DNA of 64,000 bases from CAINVV01 sp964506325 (GCA_964506325.1 CAZDLO010000007.1:1-64000), one strand, 5' to 3'. Positions 1-10,256 are shown, numbered from the stretch's first letter. The notes: generated by a model from the sequence alone, not told the origin. Translations and numbers: made by a program.

Positions 1-1167
1 CAACTGGGAAATAGCGTGATCGTTGTCGAACATGACGAAGAGATTATGCGGGCAGCCGATTACCTGATCGATATTGGTCCATTGGCAGGACAGCATGGTG
101 GCGAAGTGGTATTTATGGGAACACATGAGGAACTGGTACTGAATCCTGTGAGCCAGACAGCCAAATACCTGACCGGTGCCGAGAAAATCCCGCTCCCCGA
201 AAGGCGAAGAAAGTGGAACAATTATATAGAGATCACCGGTGCCAGGGAAAACAATTTAAAGGGATTCGATGTCAAATTCCCCCTCAATACCCTGACTGTC
301 GTAACAGGGGTAAGCGGATCAGGCAAATCAACCCTGATAAAACGAATACTATTCCCTGCCTTGTCTAAATATTACGGAGGATTTGGTGAGAAAACAGGCG
401 ATCATACAAGCCTTTCCGGTGACCTGGGCAGGATTGCTTCCATTGAATTTGTGGACCAGAACCCGATCGGGAAATCCACCAGGTCGAATCCTGTAACCTA
501 TCTCAAGGTGTATGACGAGATCAGGAAATTGTACGCTGATCAGCCTGCCTCCAAAATCAACGGGTTCACCCCCTCCCACTTTTCTTTCAACATTGATGGA
601 GGAAGATGCGAGACCTGCCAGGGTGAGGGAGAGATCAAGGTCGAAATGCAGTTTATGGCGGATATTCTTTTAACCTGCGAGAGCTGTGGAGGGAAACGCT
701 TTAAATCTGATGTACTTGATGTCAGCTACCAGGGCAAGAATATCCATGAATTGCTTGAATTAACAGTGGATGAAGCCATTGATTTTTTTACTGAAAAGAC
801 CGGAGGAAAGAAGATTGCAAAGAAACTTCAGCCTTTGAAGGATGTCGGATTGGGATATGTACAGCTTGGTCAATCGTCCAGCACTCTTTCCGGGGGTGAG
901 AGCCAAAGAGTAAAACTTGCCTCTTTTCTAGCCAAAGAAAAGGAGGGCGCCACTCTTTTCATCTTTGACGAACCCACCACAGGCCTTCATTTTCATGACA
1001 TCCGCAAATTATTGGACTCCATGAATTCCTTGATTTCAAGGGGGCACTCGATCCTGGTTATTGAGCACAATCCAGAAGTCATCAAAGTGGCCGACTGGGT
1101 GATTGACCTGGGTCCGGAAGGAGGAGAGAAAGGGGGTTTTAAGCTGTACGAAGGCACTCCTGAGTGA
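1..1167 (+). CDS. uvrA: UvrA, excinuclease ABC subunit A (3' part; starts before the window)
   Basis: The frame is open from base 1, so this is the C-terminal part of a gene beginning upstream. UvrA is the ATP-dependent damage-recognition subunit of UvrABC nucleotide excision repair in the cytoplasm. Visible in order: the end of the first ATPase module (VEHDEEIMRAADYLIDIGP), the second Walker A (VTGVSGSGKSTLI), the UvrA-specific stretch DQNPIGKSTRSNP, a zinc finger with two CxxC pairs (CETC and CESC), the ABC signature TLSGGESQRVKL, the Walker B region FDEPTTGLHFHD and the final IEHN switch. These are canonical UvrA features and the C-terminus is intact. The sequence cannot show whether the genome has a second uvrA paralog. 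Confidence 0.95.
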   Translation, partial: QLGNSVIVVEHDEEIMRAADYLIDIGPLAGQHGGEVVFMGTHEELVLNPVSQTAKYLTGAEKIPLPERRRKWNNYIEITGARENNLKGFDVKFPLNTLTVVTGVSGSGKSTLIKRILFPALSKYYGGFGEKTGDHTSLSGDLGRIASIEFVDQNPIGKSTRSNPVTYLKVYDEIRKLYADQPASKINGFTPSHFSFNIDGGRCETCQGEGEIKVEMQFMADILLTCESCGGKRFKSDVLDVSYQGKNIHELLELTVDEAIDFFTEKTGGKKIAKKLQPLKDVGLGYVQLGQSSSTLSGGESQRVKLASFLAKEKEGATLFIFDEPTTGLHFHDIRKLLDSMNSLISRGHSILVIEHNPEVIKVADWVIDLGPEGGEKGGFKLYEGTPE

Positions 1168-1489
1168 CTGGCCGCGTGTCCTGATTCCTATACGGGAGCT
1201 TTTCTCAGAATTCACCGGTTTCTTTGAAAAGGGTGGTCTGCGATGACTCTTCAAAAGGCCTGCCAGGAGAAGAAACAAAAAAAATATCCAGTTCAATCCA
1301 ATGTTCAGGGTTGTTTAACTTTTTACCCATCGAACATAATTGAAAAACACACCTGGATTTAAACATAATCAACTTATAATAGGCACATTAGACTGGTTAA
1401 AAAATTTACCCGGCTCCCTGTTTTGAGATCCCCGGCCTATTTAATTAATTTTATCTTTGTGCTAATCAAAAAATGGAAAAGCGTAACCA
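1168..1489. other. Intergenic stretch of 322 bases
   Basis: I see no convincing gene, RNA or terminator hairpin here. Its first part has coding-like base composition but no conserved reading frame. The last 60 bases become AT-rich and hold the promoter element for the next gene. Confidence 0.5.
1452..1459 (+). promoter_or_regulatory. Bacteroidota -7 promoter element
   Basis: TATCTTTG matches the Bacteroidota sigma-ABfr -7 consensus TAnnTTTG, 30 bases before the ATG of the helical protein. No TTTG or TTG lies at the ideal 19-21 base distance upstream; the nearest TTTG, at 1422-1425, is 26 bases away. Confidence 0.5.
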
Positions 1490-2029
1490 ATGGAAAAGCT
1501 GGACATATTAAGCCGGTTAAAATCTGCTTTTAAATCAGGCAATCAGGATGTAATTGATCATGCCCTGGAAGAGATCAAGAGCAATGGTGATGATACGTAT
1601 ATTTCTCCCCTGGTTGAGTATGTCCATCAGAACCTGCCCAAGGAGAATAAGGAACGAATTTTTCAGCTTTTTGATGACCTGAAGCACGAGAACTCTGTAG
1701 ACCAGCTGGTTTGCGAATTAAAAAATGAAATAGATCCGGATGTACTTGAGAGATTGGTTGCTTCCTGCTGGCAAAACGGCCTTAATTACAGCAAACACCT
1801 GCCCTTCTTTGTTCATCTGGTAATGGATCAGGAATTTCAAATAGCCTTTGAAGCATTTACCGTCATTGAAAACATGTACGGAAAAATTGACAGGGATGTT
1901 GAAAACGAACTTATTACTGCAATTGAAAAAAGGTTGTCAGATTCTGAAGAAAGAAAAAAATATCTGCTGAAAGGAATGCTGGACCTGATCCCCAACATCC
2001 CGCTAGACCAGGATCCTGTTGACTATTAA
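1490..2029 (+). CDS. Hypothetical helical protein, possibly HEAT-like
   Basis: A 179-residue acidic protein with no signal peptide, membrane segment or cysteine-based metal site, so probably cytoplasmic. Leucine-rich amphipathic helices recur through its length, for example around residues 17-30, 35-48 and 120-140, which suggests an alpha-solenoid of the HEAT type; that is an inference from pattern, not a recognised family match. The ATG at 1490 follows a TATCTTTG promoter element. An overlapping ATG at 1473 is in another frame and does not stay open. It stands between uvrA and the T9SS module without an operon partner, and no function can be assigned. Confidence 0.75.
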   Translation: MEKLDILSRLKSAFKSGNQDVIDHALEEIKSNGDDTYISPLVEYVHQNLPKENKERIFQLFDDLKHENSVDQLVCELKNEIDPDVLERLVASCWQNGLNYSKHLPFFVHLVMDQEFQIAFEAFTVIENMYGKIDRDVENELITAIEKRLSDSEERKKYLLKGMLDLIPNIPLDQDPVDY

Positions 2030-2135
2030 TCTGCATATCAGCCAAATGAAATTGCCATGAATTATAAATCACCAAACAGGATGAATATGCCGGTCATGGC
2101 TGTTCCATGCGTCCAATAAAAATGAAATCAAACGC

Positions 2136-3185
2136 ATGAAAAAACCAATTACAGTCCCTCCTTCAACCCGGGAACGCAAAAACGCCATTAAATTAAGATG
2201 GTTGGTTCTTTTCGTTTTTTGGGGAGCCGGACTCTGTTTTTCCATGGACTCAAAAGCACAGGATCCACAATTTTCCCAGTTTTATTCCAATCCGCTGTAC
2301 CTTAACCCGGCATTCACAGGAACTGGCACTTTACCCAGAATTGTCAGCAATTACAGGAACCAATGGCCAAGTTCGGGCAACACTTTTGTGACCTACAACC
2401 TCTCGTACGACCAGTACATGCTGGGAATGAAAGGTGCGATTGGCATCCAGGCCCTTTACGACAGGGAGATCAACGGCAGCATCAATACTGTTCAAAGTTC
2501 ATTTATATATTGTTACCACATCAAAGTAACAGACCGGTTTTTCTTTACTTCGGCCCTTCAGGCTGGTTTTGTAATGAAGCAATTTAATACCGGAAACCTA
2601 ATTTTCCCGGGTATGATAAACCAGGAAAATGGCTCAATAACAGGTAATTATGCCATTCCTGCAGAAAGTGGTAAAAAAATATTTCCGGACCTTTCATTTG
2701 GTATGGTCGGACAGAGAGATGATGTCTATTTCGGATTTGCAGTCAACCACCTGACCCAGCCAAGCCAGTCGATCATTGATGGGGACAATATGGGAAACCT
2801 GCCGATGAAATTCACCCTGCATGCTGGTGCCAAATCACATGATTTTTTCAGGGATTTATTTTCCAGGGGATTTACCATTTCACCAAATGCCATTTTTCAG
2901 CAGCAAGGCGTCTTTAAACAGCTGAATGTCGGGATGTATATGCAATCCAAATCGCTCACATTCGGCGCCTGGTACAGGAACAACCTATCAGCAAGACCTG
3001 ATGCCGCAATAGCGATGGTAGGCTATGCCACCAACCTTTTCCAGCTTGGATACAGCTTTGATTATATCCTCTCCGACCTGGCTCTTTACAGCGTAGGGTC
3101 TCATGAATTATCCCTGACTTTCTACCTGGACAGGCGACTGCGGAAAAGGGATTACATGAATACCATGCGGATTCCAACCATCTGA
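2136..3185 (+). CDS. PorP/SprF family type IX secretion outer-membrane protein
   Basis: A 349-residue protein with a positively charged N-terminus, a hydrophobic segment near residues 22-36 and a likely signal-peptidase site after SKA (near residue 42). The mature start QDPQFSQFYSNPLYLNPAF is the hallmark of the PorP/SprF family: outer-membrane beta barrels that in Flavobacterium and Porphyromonas work with the T9SS, often anchoring or exporting a partner adhesin. Alternating aromatic and polar beta strands continue to the end, which is rich in Tyr and Leu as in a barrel. The gene converges on three cargo genes carrying T9SS type-B tags, so these are its likely partners by analogy with sprF-sprB. 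Several PorP paralogs are normal per genome, so the exact partner is inferred. Confidence 0.9.
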   Translation: MKKPITVPPSTRERKNAIKLRWLVLFVFWGAGLCFSMDSKAQDPQFSQFYSNPLYLNPAFTGTGTLPRIVSNYRNQWPSSGNTFVTYNLSYDQYMLGMKGAIGIQALYDREINGSINTVQSSFIYCYHIKVTDRFFFTSALQAGFVMKQFNTGNLIFPGMINQENGSITGNYAIPAESGKKIFPDLSFGMVGQRDDVYFGFAVNHLTQPSQSIIDGDNMGNLPMKFTLHAGAKSHDFFRDLFSRGFTISPNAIFQQQGVFKQLNVGMYMQSKSLTFGAWYRNNLSARPDAAIAMVGYATNLFQLGYSFDYILSDLALYSVGSHELSLTFYLDRRLRKRDYMNTMRIPTI

Positions 3186-3219
3186 TAGCGATTTCAACCT
3201 TCTGCCAGTCAATTCAAAT

Positions 3220-6200
3220 TCAATAGAACAGCAGGACGGTACCTGACTGGCGATGTGGCAAACCCAGAAAATCCCTGAATTCAAGTATCCAAACATAATT
3301 ACCCGGTGGTGCCATCCTTCCGTTGGATAGCTTGCCGTCCCATCCCTTAATCTCATTTTTACATTCGAATATTACATCGTTCCAACGGCTAAAAATTTTA
3401 AGATGATACCCGTCAGCGACGACTCCGTTTGCAAAAAGCCTGAATTCCTTGTCGACTGAGTTCGATGCGTTGGGAGAAAAGGCATTGGGAGTAAAGATTT
3501 TACTCATGGCCACTGTGAGATATCTTGAAGTGGTGTCTGAACAATCGTATTCGTTATAAACTGTCTGTAAAACCTTCTTTATTCCCACGGTTCCATATTT
3601 ATGGTCAGGATTCTGAAGGCCGGAAGTTGTTCCATCCCCAAAATCCCATAAAAACCGGGTAGCATCCTTGCTTGCATCAAGAAATGAGACATTGGGCTGA
3701 TCGTTGTAAACCATTGCGGGAAAGAAGGAAAATCCGGATTCCGGATTAGGAAAAACCAGGATATGGTTCATCTCACCAGCAGACTCTGAACATCCTGTCA
3801 ATCCTGAAACTGCCTGCAGGTAGACGCTAAATTGACCAGGAGATGAAAATTCCTGGGTGATCGCCTGTCCCTGAATCGTCAGGTCATCACCTATCAACCA
3901 GGAATAATCTACCTGGTCTACAGGATCGCCAGTTTCTGCCCTGAAATCTACCTTGAGTGGAGCACAACCCTCACGCGGATCGGCAACCCAGGTGAAAACC
4001 GGTTTTCGTTTTACGGTGATGGTTGCCAATTCGCCCGGACAGTTGTGCTGTGAAATCACCTGCAGGCCGATGACGGCCATTGGTTTGTTTTTCAGTTGGA
4101 ATACAAAAGGACCCTGGGTCTCCCCCGGATTTTGAACAATTTCTTCATCATCAAATCCGGAAAGGTCCCAAAGGTAAGTGTCCAGTATAGTTCCAGTCCC
4201 GGCATAGGAAATTTCATTTTCACCGGTCCCGAGGCATTCACCCGGTTGCAGCGTAAAACCGGTTGTAGGTTTGCTGAAAAAGCCGACTTCAATGGTTTCA
4301 ACCGTTTCGCAAAAGGATGCATTTATTGCTGTGACCGTGATAGGATAAGTTCCGGAATCCCCCGGATCAACACTCACTGAAAGACCATTTATCGTGACCA
4401 AAGGGCTGCTGCTGCTTAAGGTAATGACCGCTCCGGGTGTGTCGGTTATTACCTCTATGGTTGTCGTGAATTCACCACAAACTAAAGTTTTAACTCCTGT
4501 GAGATCCAGAACAGGTTTTTGAAAATAGTCAACCTTGATGGTGTCCATGGCTTTACAGCCACTGGCAGCAGTTGCCTCCACGGAATATATGCCGGGCAGG
4601 GAGACAGACAGTTTCTGAGAAGTACTGGTTCCTTCCGGTGTTTTCCACAAATATTCCGAAAACTGACCTGCTGAGCCGGCATCGAGCCCTATTACATCCG
4701 GATAGCAGGCTTTAAGGTCCGGGCCAAGGTCAATGACAGGTGCGGGAAAATAATCGATCCTAATTGTATCCAAGGCCAGGCAGCCTGATACGTCAACTGC
4801 TTCAACGGCATAAATTCCGGGTTTTGTTACAACAATTTTCTGTGATGTAAAGTTCCCGTCAGGAGTATTCCAGAGAAATGATACAAACTGACCCGCTGAG
4901 CCGGCATCCAATTCAACTGTTTCAGGAGCACATACCAACCTGTCAGGTCCAAGGTTCACAACCGGAGTGGAAATCATTACCCTGACTGAATCTTCCAGCT
5001 GACACCCTTCAGCAGTGGTTACTTTCACCGAATAAATGCCTTCACCTGTGGCCAGGATAGTTGATGTTGTTGCGCCGGTGCTCCACTCATAGGTTGTGAA
5101 TCCACTGCCTGCGTCGAGGGTTAAAGGATTAGCGCCAAGGCAATTTGTCAGAATTTTTTCACCACTTACATTCAACTCCCCTCCCAGGTCGAGGGTAATA
5201 TTCAGGTTGAAACCCACACCATACCCATAGGATTCCACCCCGCCAAATCCATATACATAAGCGATAAAACCCTTCCCCGCTTCCAGTGAGTTCAGGTCAT
5301 GGCTTCCGGGAGCAATCTGAACCTGGGCATATGAGTAGCCGGAGTTTGGAAGGGAGGTAAAAGCTACCGGGTTACCGTCAAGCTGGATACTGGTTACAGC
5401 ATCATCTTTTGCAACAATATTGATAAAAATTTTGGATGTGATTTCCGGGGTGTCATAGGCAACGAATGTCACATTCTCCCGTGTCTTGTCTACCGGACTC
5501 ACTATCAGCATGGAAGGGTCACCATCACCTGACCAGAGGTTCAGGGGAAGACCCGGAGGTTTGTCGGCATCGTTTGAATTGCTGTACTGTGCCAACAGGA
5601 CAGGATGATTGCTCTCAACCAGTGAAGGTTCGCCAGCACCCAGGGAAAACTCGTAAAATTCTCCCCTGTCCAGCACAGCAGCAGGCACGCCTGCAATCTT
5701 TACATTGGTTTGATCGGTTGAGGCAAGAATCCTGTAAGTATCTCTGGTCCTGGATTTAAGTGGGACAGCAACGAATGTTCTGCCCCAGGAGACAACCGGA
5801 GGAATCTGTTCATAAAGATGATCCCAGGCCGAAAGAGAGGTACTGGGAATTGTTGTGGCCCACGACCCGGAATAGAATGCCACCGGTTTGTCGCTGCTGA
5901 TGAATGACCCGGTTAAATCTCCCTGGCCAGGAAGGCCCGTAAGGTTCATGGATTGTACCTGGTACAGTTCACCTTTGTCGAGTGTGATGGTAAAGGGAAT
6001 ATTTGCAGGTTTAAGCTTATCCGTTACCTTGCTGGGTGTGATGGTTACCTGTGTCTGATCTTCGGTGGCAACCACAACAAATTCGCTGTTTTTCCCGTTG
6101 AAGAACGGACCGCAATAGGATAGCCGCAAATCCACATGAGGCTCATAACAAATAGCAAAATACTCATTGCCAAGCGCTTCTACAGGGAAAATAACAGCCA

Positions 6201-6606
6201 CATCCACAGAATTGTAACCAAAATTCAAGGCATAAAGATTTAGCGGCTGATCAGATACAAGATGCAAGGCCTTGTCTTCAATGTTCTCCGAGCCAAAAGG
6301 CTCGGCCTGGGATTTATCTATCCTGATTTTTTTGGGGATTCCCGCCTGGAGAACATCCGACACTACAAGGGAAGAAGTTTTTCCGCGGGTGATCGTGAAC
6401 TGACAATCAAACCTTGAGGTTACAGTCACTTCCAGGTAATTTTCCGGTATCGGGGTAAGGCAACTGAAACCCAGCCTGTTTTCCATAAAACCAAACCAGA
6501 ATTCTTTGCCCTCCGTTGACCTGAGACAACTGCCGGGCAGATTCTGAGCTTGAAGTTCCGTGAAACACAGGATTACCAAGAAGAATATCAGCCCAAATCT
6601 CATCAT
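3220..6606 (-). CDS. Large secreted T9SS type-B cargo: IgGFc-binding-like N-terminus, Ig/PKD-like repeats
   Basis: A protein of 1128 residues. A Sec signal peptide covers residues 1-20, with cleavage near LQA-Q. Residues about 24-480 resemble the IgGFc-binding protein N-terminal domain (STEGKEFWFGFMENR start; VYGFGGVESYGYGVGFN end). Three cognate modules follow, each with a core like LDAGSAGQF...LW and ending GIYSVE...GC, then at least two PKD-like domains (the last contains LWDFGDGTTSG). Residues 1036-1128 form the gliding-motility-associated C-terminal domain (FTPNAFSPN, GWDGK, GNYVWIL), the type-B T9SS sorting signal. The role is probably a cell-surface adhesin or matrix protein; the ligand is unknown. 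It is the most 3' of three tandem homologs and converges on PorP/SprF. Confidence 0.88.
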   Translation of the reverse strand: MMRFGLIFFLVILCFTELQAQNLPGSCLRSTEGKEFWFGFMENRLGFSCLTPIPENYLEVTVTSRFDCQFTITRGKTSSLVVSDVLQAGIPKKIRIDKSQAEPFGSENIEDKALHLVSDQPLNLYALNFGYNSVDVAVIFPVEALGNEYFAICYEPHVDLRLSYCGPFFNGKNSEFVVVATEDQTQVTITPSKVTDKLKPANIPFTITLDKGELYQVQSMNLTGLPGQGDLTGSFISSDKPVAFYSGSWATTIPSTSLSAWDHLYEQIPPVVSWGRTFVAVPLKSRTRDTYRILASTDQTNVKIAGVPAAVLDRGEFYEFSLGAGEPSLVESNHPVLLAQYSNSNDADKPPGLPLNLWSGDGDPSMLIVSPVDKTRENVTFVAYDTPEITSKIFINIVAKDDAVTSIQLDGNPVAFTSLPNSGYSYAQVQIAPGSHDLNSLEAGKGFIAYVYGFGGVESYGYGVGFNLNITLDLGGELNVSGEKILTNCLGANPLTLDAGSGFTTYEWSTGATTSTILATGEGIYSVKVTTAEGCQLEDSVRVMISTPVVNLGPDRLVCAPETVELDAGSAGQFVSFLWNTPDGNFTSQKIVVTKPGIYAVEAVDVSGCLALDTIRIDYFPAPVIDLGPDLKACYPDVIGLDAGSAGQFSEYLWKTPEGTSTSQKLSVSLPGIYSVEATAASGCKAMDTIKVDYFQKPVLDLTGVKTLVCGEFTTTIEVITDTPGAVITLSSSSPLVTINGLSVSVDPGDSGTYPITVTAINASFCETVETIEVGFFSKPTTGFTLQPGECLGTGENEISYAGTGTILDTYLWDLSGFDDEEIVQNPGETQGPFVFQLKNKPMAVIGLQVISQHNCPGELATITVKRKPVFTWVADPREGCAPLKVDFRAETGDPVDQVDYSWLIGDDLTIQGQAITQEFSSPGQFSVYLQAVSGLTGCSESAGEMNHILVFPNPESGFSFFPAMVYNDQPNVSFLDASKDATRFLWDFGDGTTSGLQNPDHKYGTVGIKKVLQTVYNEYDCSDTTSRYLTVAMSKIFTPNAFSPNASNSVDKEFRLFANGVVADGYHLKIFSRWNDVIFECKNEIKGWDGKLSNGRMAPPGNYVWILEFRDFLGLPHRQSGTVLLFY

Positions 6607-6650
6607 CCCGTAAATATCGGAATAAACTATAGGAAATAAATAAAATCACC

Positions 6651-9600
6651 TTAAAAAATCAGCGTAACGGTTCCATTCTGCTGGTGTCTTTTGTCCATAA
6701 AATCAACAAAATTGAGCAGCCACACATAATTTCCGGTTGGGGCCATTGAGCCATCGGTAAGGCGGCCGTCCCACCCTTTCAGTATATTCTCGGTTTCAAA
6801 AACGACTTCATTCCACCTGTTTATAATCCTCAGGTGGTATCCTTTTTCAATCACACCGTTGCAGTAGGGAAAAAATTCCCTGTCCATGGCATTTGGTGCC
6901 TGCGGGCTAAATGCATTGGGTGCAAAAATCCTTCCCAGTGCAATCATAACCAAATCAGAGATGGTATCCGAGCATTCAAAAGTATTGATCGACTCAAGCA
7001 TAACCCTGCGCGGTCCGACAACCTCATATTTATGAACCGGATCTTTCATCCTTGAAATACTCCCATCATCGAATGACCAGATAAAGTGGTCAGCACCCTC
7101 CGACTGATTTTTAAACACTGCAACAGGGTCTTCGTTGGTCAGGATATTTGAATTAATATCAAAGGATGCTACGGGCTTGGGAAACACTGTAATCAGTGCG
7201 GGTTTAAACAGGGTATCCCTGCACCCGGTGGTACCGGATGAGGCAAAAAGTGTAATGTCATAGGTTTTATCGGGTAACGGGTAAGTATGGCTGACATTTG
7301 GACCATTCCCTGAATTTCCGTCGCCAAACCTCCAGGAATAACCGACCTGGTCGATTTTATCACCTGTGACCGCTGCAAAGTCAGCTTCAAACGGTATGCA
7401 GCCAGCACTATCCGGGAGCGACAGTGAAAATTTGGGAATTCGTTTCAAAAGGAGTGATTTGTTTTCGCTGATGCAACCATATTTTGAAGTAACCTGAAGC
7501 CTTATTTCAACTTTTGGCTTTTCCAGAAGCTCAAAACCGAGGGGACCTTTGGTATCGCCGGGATTCGCTATCAATTCGCCGGGACGTAAACCGGACAGGT
7601 CCCATTTGTAATGATCCAGCTCATCTGCAGAACCGGTATACAGCAGGGATTGCGGACCCAAACCGAGGCAGGTATTGTCCTTTATGGAAAAATCTACTGT
7701 GGGAACTGGTGCAACATAAAGAATACCCTCCTTCTGAATTGTATTGATACAATTTTTGTCGGTGGTGGCCGTAAGCCGGACGGTATAATGACCATCCACT
7801 GAATAGTTATGAGAAGCTGCACTTCCATTGTGAACGGATGTTCCATCCCCCCATTCCCAAAAGTAATCAACCACATTCTCCGTGTTTGTTGCAGTAAAAC
7901 TAAACTTTTCAGGCTGGCACAGAAGGGTATCGGAAACAGTAAACGAAAGATCCGGAATTACACTTATTTCTTTGATTATAAAGCTATTGGGACAACCTTT
8001 CTCTTCAACTTTAAGGAAAAGATCACGCTTGTTGCGATCCATCCCCAGTTTAACCTGCAAACGGGTTACTCCAATATCGCTGGCCAAGGTATCTTTTGCA
8101 AAAACCCATGTGAACCGGGCACGGCTGGTATCTGCATCCCCCAGGTATCTTGCATCAAGATTGTACCCGTAACAGGTTGTATCATCGACTGAAATTGTCA
8201 CAGTGGGTGTTTTATGGAATCCAATGCTGAAACTGGTATCCGCAGTACAAGTGCTGGCGTCCACGACCTTATAATAAAATGGGTAGGTATTGAATTCCGG
8301 TACTTTCACTTCCAGGTTGTTGATGACTACCAGTGGATCAGAGCTTTTCAGGGTATAGTTTCCGCGGTCGACAGAAATACCTGCAGTTGTCATTTTATCC
8401 CCGCAAATCAAGGTGTCCAGCTTACTCAGGTCAATCTTTGGCTTACCTGTAAAGGTGACATAAATTGAATCCCTCGCCGGGCACTGGTATTTGTTCATGG
8501 CCAGAACCCCGTAAGAACCGGAGGTTTTTGTCGTTATCGTCCGGGTTGAATCAGCTGTCGTCCACTGGTAGGAATTAAATCCCGGACCGGCATCCAGAAC
8601 TAATGTTTTAGGGCTGCAGATTATAGTATCATTCCCCAGTTTTACAACCGGGTTACTCAGGAAAGAATAGATACTGTCTCTCATTACACAACCATCTATT
8701 GTAGAGGCAGTTACATGATAATACCCGGGTTTATCCACAAAGATTGCCTGTGTTGTATCGCCTGTGCTCCACAGAAATTTTGAAAAATGTGACCCTGCAT
8801 TCAATATTTTTGACTGTCCCTGGCAAAGCAGGACTGTATCTTTGTTAAAATAGATATCTCCGCCCAGGTCGAGTTTTATGCTCAAATTAAAGCCAACTCC
8901 ATAACCATAGGATTCAACGCCGCCATAACCGTATACATAGGCAATAAATCCCTCGCCCGAAACTGAGCTGTTCAGGTTATGGTTGCCCTTGGAGATGGCA
9001 ACCTGGGCAAAGGCATACTCAGTGTCGGGCAATGGTTGAAAAATTATGGGCTGCCCATCAAGCAGGATATTGCCGGAAGAAGCAATTTTAGTGACCACAT
9101 TGACATAAAACTTACTTTTGATATTTGGTGAATCATAGGCAACAAAGGTGACTGCCTCCCTGGTCTGATCCACCGGACTGACAATCAGCATGAGAGGATC
9201 CCCATCCCAGCTGGTTTGTGCCACATTGGCGGGCCTGTCAACACTGTTTGAAACCATATACTGCGCCAACAGCACAGGGTGGTCACTGTCTATCAGGGAA
9301 GGCTGATTCTCAGTGAGTACGAATTCATAAAATTCACCTTTGTTCAGCATCACCGGGGTATTTTTCCCGATACGAAAAATGGTGTTATTTTCTGATGCCA
9401 GTACCCTGAACCGGTCCAATGACCTTCCTTTCAACGGAACCGTGACAAATTTTCGGCCCCACGACCTGACCGGGGGAATTTGTTCATAGAGATGGTCCCA
9501 GGCAGAGTTGGAGGTGTTGGGGATTGTAGTTGACCATGAACCGGAATAAAAGGCGACAGGCTTATCGCTTTTGATATAACTGCCGGTCAAATCCCCCTGT

Positions 9601-10256
9601 CCGGCAAGGTTGGCATGATTCATCGATTGAACCTGGTACAGCTCTCCCTTATTTAATTTCACGGTAAATGGTACATTGGCAGGGCGAAGCTGATCTGTCA
9701 CTTTACTTGGAGTTATGGAAACCACTGTATTATCTTCACTTGCGACAATCAAAAATTCACTGTTTTTTCCATTCCCGGGTACTCCTCCGGCTCCTTCGTT
9801 GATGCTTGGCTCGTAACACATCGCGTAATATTCATTACCGATGGCATCCACCGGAAAAATGACAGCTGCATCGGCTGAGCTAGGGCTCCAGTTCATTGCA
9901 AAAATATTCATCGGCTTATCGGACACGATATGAATCGCTTTTTTCTCTACTATTTCAGAACCGAGAGGTTCAAAGATTGGCCAGGGAAGTTGAATCCTGT
10001 AGGGGACATTTGGTTGCATCGTGCCGGTCCAGTATGGTGATGTGGAATTTCCCACATACAATTTGAACTGGCAGGCATAGGTTGATGTCAGGGTTAATTC
10101 GAGGTAATGTCCGGTCTGGTGATGCCTGCTTTCCATGAAACCAAACCAGAACTCCGTGCCTTCGGTAGACCTGGTACAGGAATTGCCTGCATTCTGAGCA
10201 AAAGCAATGCCCGAAAAAAACAGGATCAGCAGCAAGGTATTCCAATATCGGATCAT
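6651..10256 (-). CDS. Large secreted T9SS type-B cargo, IgGFc-binding-like paralog of its neighbour
   Basis: A protein of 1201 residues with signal peptide MIRYWNTLLLILFFSGIAFA. The N-terminal half (about 25-475) matches the downstream neighbour closely in motif order (STEGTEFWFGFMESR, YGSWSTTIPN-like segments, VYGYGGVESYGYGVGFN), so the two arose by duplication. The centre differs: two cognate Ig-like modules and then a longer run of PKD-like domains, including WEWGDGTSVH, WRFGDGNSG and WSFDDGS. Residues 1109-1201 are the type-B T9SS tag (FAPNAFSPQ, GWDGRL, GNYVWLL). Only 44 bases separate it from the downstream gene, so co-transcription is likely. It is probably anchored at the surface. Ligand binding by the IgGFc-like domain is inferred from the family name only. 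Confidence 0.88.
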   Translation of the reverse strand: MIRYWNTLLLILFFSGIAFAQNAGNSCTRSTEGTEFWFGFMESRHHQTGHYLELTLTSTYACQFKLYVGNSTSPYWTGTMQPNVPYRIQLPWPIFEPLGSEIVEKKAIHIVSDKPMNIFAMNWSPSSADAAVIFPVDAIGNEYYAMCYEPSINEGAGGVPGNGKNSEFLIVASEDNTVVSITPSKVTDQLRPANVPFTVKLNKGELYQVQSMNHANLAGQGDLTGSYIKSDKPVAFYSGSWSTTIPNTSNSAWDHLYEQIPPVRSWGRKFVTVPLKGRSLDRFRVLASENNTIFRIGKNTPVMLNKGEFYEFVLTENQPSLIDSDHPVLLAQYMVSNSVDRPANVAQTSWDGDPLMLIVSPVDQTREAVTFVAYDSPNIKSKFYVNVVTKIASSGNILLDGQPIIFQPLPDTEYAFAQVAISKGNHNLNSSVSGEGFIAYVYGYGGVESYGYGVGFNLSIKLDLGGDIYFNKDTVLLCQGQSKILNAGSHFSKFLWSTGDTTQAIFVDKPGYYHVTASTIDGCVMRDSIYSFLSNPVVKLGNDTIICSPKTLVLDAGPGFNSYQWTTADSTRTITTKTSGSYGVLAMNKYQCPARDSIYVTFTGKPKIDLSKLDTLICGDKMTTAGISVDRGNYTLKSSDPLVVINNLEVKVPEFNTYPFYYKVVDASTCTADTSFSIGFHKTPTVTISVDDTTCYGYNLDARYLGDADTSRARFTWVFAKDTLASDIGVTRLQVKLGMDRNKRDLFLKVEEKGCPNSFIIKEISVIPDLSFTVSDTLLCQPEKFSFTATNTENVVDYFWEWGDGTSVHNGSAASHNYSVDGHYTVRLTATTDKNCINTIQKEGILYVAPVPTVDFSIKDNTCLGLGPQSLLYTGSADELDHYKWDLSGLRPGELIANPGDTKGPLGFELLEKPKVEIRLQVTSKYGCISENKSLLLKRIPKFSLSLPDSAGCIPFEADFAAVTGDKIDQVGYSWRFGDGNSGNGPNVSHTYPLPDKTYDITLFASSGTTGCRDTLFKPALITVFPKPVASFDINSNILTNEDPVAVFKNQSEGADHFIWSFDDGSISRMKDPVHKYEVVGPRRVMLESINTFECSDTISDLVMIALGRIFAPNAFSPQAPNAMDREFFPYCNGVIEKGYHLRIINRWNEVVFETENILKGWDGRLTDGSMAPTGNYVWLLNFVDFMDKRHQQNGTVTLIF

